DNA from: Victivallales bacterium
Lineage (GTDB): Bacteria > Verrucomicrobiota > Lentisphaeria > Oligosphaerales > Oligosphaeraceae
Direction of reading: 5' to 3'
Length of the DNA stretch: 16,502 nt
NCBI GenBank assembly: GCA_017964325.1
Contig: JAGCSE010000232.1
Span: 1 to 16,502 of the forward strand
The notes under the pieces were generated by a model. It made no database searches. It saw only the letters and a program-made list of their open reading frames with translations, and was not told the origin of the DNA. The number at the start of each line of letters is the position of its first letter. Position 1 is the first letter of the stretch. Positions 14,891 through 16,502 of this stretch are shown here, in pieces. The position numbers and the translations under genes are program-made.

Positions 14891-14926
14891 TATTCTGGAT
14901 ATTCTGGATATTCTGGATGTTCTGAA
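14891..14926. repeat. Nonamer tandem array TATTCTGGA, four units
   Basis: TATTCTGGA is repeated perfectly at 14891-14899, 14900-14908 and 14909-14917, then a diverged unit TGTTCTGAA occupies 14918-14926. It lies 17 bases upstream of the GH42 start on the minus strand, just beyond the AAAGGAA ribosome site. It shares the 9-bp period but not the sequence of the CTAG arrays. Confidence 0.9.
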
Positions 14927-14931
14927 GAATT

Positions 14932-14969
<38 letters not shown>

Positions 14970-14974
<5 letters not shown>

Positions 14975-15800
14975 TTAAGGCCGCTATGCGCTTTCCGCGC
15001 TCCAACGCTTTCGTGATAAACCCCTCGAACGACCATGCCGCGTATGCGGCGTGTGTGTTCTTTCCGGGCTTGCTGTCACGCGTCAGCTCCATCGTATAAA
15101 TGCCGTTGTAGCCATATTTGTCCAGACGGTCCACAACGCCCTGCCAATCCGCAATTCCATCGAATGGAAGCAGATGCGAATCGTCGAGCCATGTCATGTT
15201 CTGGCGGTCCGCCATGCCGAGATTGTCGTTGATATGCGTCGCCACAAGCTTGTCGCCAAAACGCGCCATCACGTCTTCGCTGTAGTTGTAACACATTTCA
15301 TGGCCCGTGTCCCAGCAGAAGCCGCATGCAGGCGATGATTTGAACTCGTCCATGACCGCCTGCAGATATTCAATTCCTTCCGTATTTTCAAACGCGATGA
15401 CGACGCCATTCTCTTCGCCTGCCTTCACAAGGCGTTCGAACCGTTTCAGTCCCAACGCGTTCGGCGAATGGCGGTCCATGCCGATGATGACGTGAGCGAC
15501 CATGATCTTCACGCCGACCTTCGCGCAGTCCTTCACACAGCGGATCAGCATATCCGTATAGTCTTCGCCGCCCTGCCCTTCGTCCTCCCACATCAGATGA
15601 GCCTTCGTAAACGGCGCATGGACAGACTGATAGATGACGTTGTTCTTCGCCATCACATCTGCCCAATGCTCGATTGCGCAACCATCTCCCCAACCTGTAA
15701 AACACGATGCGTACCCTGCTTTTCCTATCGCCTCTATCTGTTCTTCTATCGGCATCTTGAATCCCATGCCGATGCTGATTCCAAATTTAGCGTTTTTCAT
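14970..15800 (-). CDS. Second xylose-isomerase-like TIM-barrel isomerase/epimerase
   Basis: A 276-residue protein of the AP-endonuclease-2 superfamily, only distantly similar to the gene at 7139-7933. Metal-ligand candidates are in the expected order: Glu138 in IAFENTEG, Asp164 and His167 in CWDTGHE, His189 in ATHINDN and Glu238 in YTMELT. SVHAPF (59-64) is a common early-strand motif of the fold. The likely role is isomerisation or epimerisation of a sugar or its acid, in the cytoplasm. ATG 15800 has AGAAGG about eight bases upstream. The TAG stop lies inside a CACTAGC heptamer array. It is upstream of and co-directional with GH42, and divergent from the DUF5107 gene across a 146-base AT-rich region. 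Exact substrate is not readable. Confidence 0.87.
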
Positions 15801-15853
15801 GCCATGCCTTCTTTCTTTTGATTTTTACAACAAAAAAACATTTCTTCCTATAC

Positions 15854-15879
15854 ATTATACTCCACAAATCCATTTTCAA
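15854..15879 (-). promoter_or_regulatory. Possible promoter for the epimerase-GH42 unit
   Basis: A perfect TATAAT on the minus strand (plus 15854-15859) lies 53 bases before ATG 15800. The nearest -35-like box, TTGAAA (plus 15874-15879), is only 14 bases away, shorter than usual, so activation by a regulator or a coincidental match are both possible. Confidence 0.4.
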
Positions 15880-15946
15880 TGCTACATTAACATGATTATT
15901 GAATGTATTCGTTTTTTTATTTCCATAAAACATCGGAACACACATC

Positions 15947-16502
15947 ATGCTCAGATTTGAAAAACTCACCATGCAGGGCACGACCTTGAAGCCAGAATCT
16001 GTCTTCCCTGCCCTCCGCAGCCACATTCCAGGCAAGCAAGTCACGTATTTTGAAGAAGAAGACGAACTCTTCGTCAACTACGGCGGCTATCCCAACCCGC
16101 TGCCCTACTCCATGCAGGACTGCTACACGATGGAGCTCAAAGACGTGACGTTCGATTCCGCCGTGCTCGAAAACGACTATCTCAAGGCCGTCTTCCTCCC
16201 GCAGTTCGGCGCCCGTCTGTGGCAACTGTTCGACAAAGTCGCAAAACGCGATCTGATAACACACAATCCCATCTTCAAACCGCAGAATTTCGCCATCCGC
16301 AACGCATGGCTCGCTGGCGGCGTTGAATGGAACATCGGCCGTTGCGGTCACCATGATCTGACCTGCAGCCCCATGTTCACCGCCACCACGGAAGACGAAG
16401 ACGGCACGCCCGTCCTCCGCTTCTATGAATTCTGCCGCTCCCGCGCCGTTTACTACCAGCTTGATTTCATGCTGCCGGAAACGTCGAAATTCCTCTACGT
16501 CC
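15947..16502 (+). CDS. DUF5107-domain protein, N-terminal part (cut by window edge)
   Basis: An open frame of 185 codons runs off the right edge. Its N-terminus matches the start of DUF5107: LENDYLKAVFLPQFGARLW (74-92), LFDKVAKRDLI, then AWLAGGVEWN (120-129) followed by the GHHDLT segment. This is the galactose-mutarotase-like beta-supersandwich seen at the front of long proteins with C-terminal TPR repeats in glycan-use loci. Biochemical function is unproven; carbohydrate recognition or processing is inferred from the fold. No signal peptide is visible. GGAA at 15935-15938 precedes ATG 15947; a second ATG at residue 9 is a possible alternative start. It is divergent from the epimerase gene. 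Whether the TPR part is present cannot be seen. Confidence 0.82.
   Translation, partial: MLRFEKLTMQGTTLKPESVFPALRSHIPGKQVTYFEEEDELFVNYGGYPNPLPYSMQDCYTMELKDVTFDSAVLENDYLKAVFLPQFGARLWQLFDKVAKRDLITHNPIFKPQNFAIRNAWLAGGVEWNIGRCGHHDLTCSPMFTATTEDEDGTPVLRFYEFCRSRAVYYQLDFMLPETSKFLYV

Overview
The window reads as ordinary bacterial chromosome of about 50% GC. Twelve genes are coding-dense and one (DUF5107-type) is cut by the right edge. The enzyme mix suggests an anaerobic glycan-degrading member of the Planctomycetes-Verrucomicrobia-Chlamydiae group, with a gut Lentisphaerota/Victivallales-type organism my best guess: GH42 galactosidase, heparinase II/III-family lyase, a secreted SGNH esterase, two xylose-isomerase-like TIM barrels, a glycyl radical enzyme and a DUF5107 protein. 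That placement is inference; no rRNA or marker gene is present.

Layout. 1-597 has no convincing gene. It holds a 191-bp GC-rich element (225-415) bounded by imperfect inverted repeats and a perfect 8-bp direct repeat, so it looks like a small non-autonomous transposon (MITE). 598-3062 is a four-gene plus-strand operon: vWA protein, DUF697-like membrane protein, Sir2 deacylase, zinc metallopeptidase. It is closed by a strong hairpin at 3093-3140. 3259-5490 is a two-gene unit: secreted SGNH/GDSL esterase and an EamA-type transporter carrying an unusual C-terminal double CxxCxGxG zinc-finger-like tail. A tRNA-Gly(UCC) with its own terminator lies on the minus strand at 5551-5624. An M18 aminopeptidase (5827-7077) faces a convergent sugar isomerase/epimerase-like gene (7139-7933, minus). 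That gene is divergent from a glycyl radical enzyme (8073-10244), which has a near-consensus sigma-70-type promoter. A secreted heparinase II/III-like lyase (10388-12763) follows. On the minus strand come a GH42 beta-galactosidase (12886-14874) and a second TIM-barrel epimerase-like gene (14970-15800). At the right edge a DUF5107 gene begins on the plus strand.

How they may work together. From about 7.1 kb onward the genes look like a carbohydrate-use locus: extracellular lyase, galactosidase, two sugar isomerases/epimerases and a DUF5107 protein. The glycyl radical enzyme presumably processes a downstream metabolite anaerobically. No transporter, regulator or glycyl-radical activase is seen inside this part.

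Most unusual signals. (1) From about 5.8 to 15 kb, five gene junctions are filled by short tandem arrays of 7- or 9-bp units, three of them built on a 9-bp unit containing CTAG. The largest is 14 perfectly phased nonamers (10252-10377). Two minus-strand genes take their TAG stop codon from such an array. (2) The glycyl radical enzyme has Cys-Asn-Gln where most non-PFL family members have Cys-x-Glu, and it has no local activase. (3) The MITE-like element. (4) The transporter/zinc-finger fusion. (5) The heparinase appears to carry an inserted jelly-roll, carbohydrate-binding-like domain.
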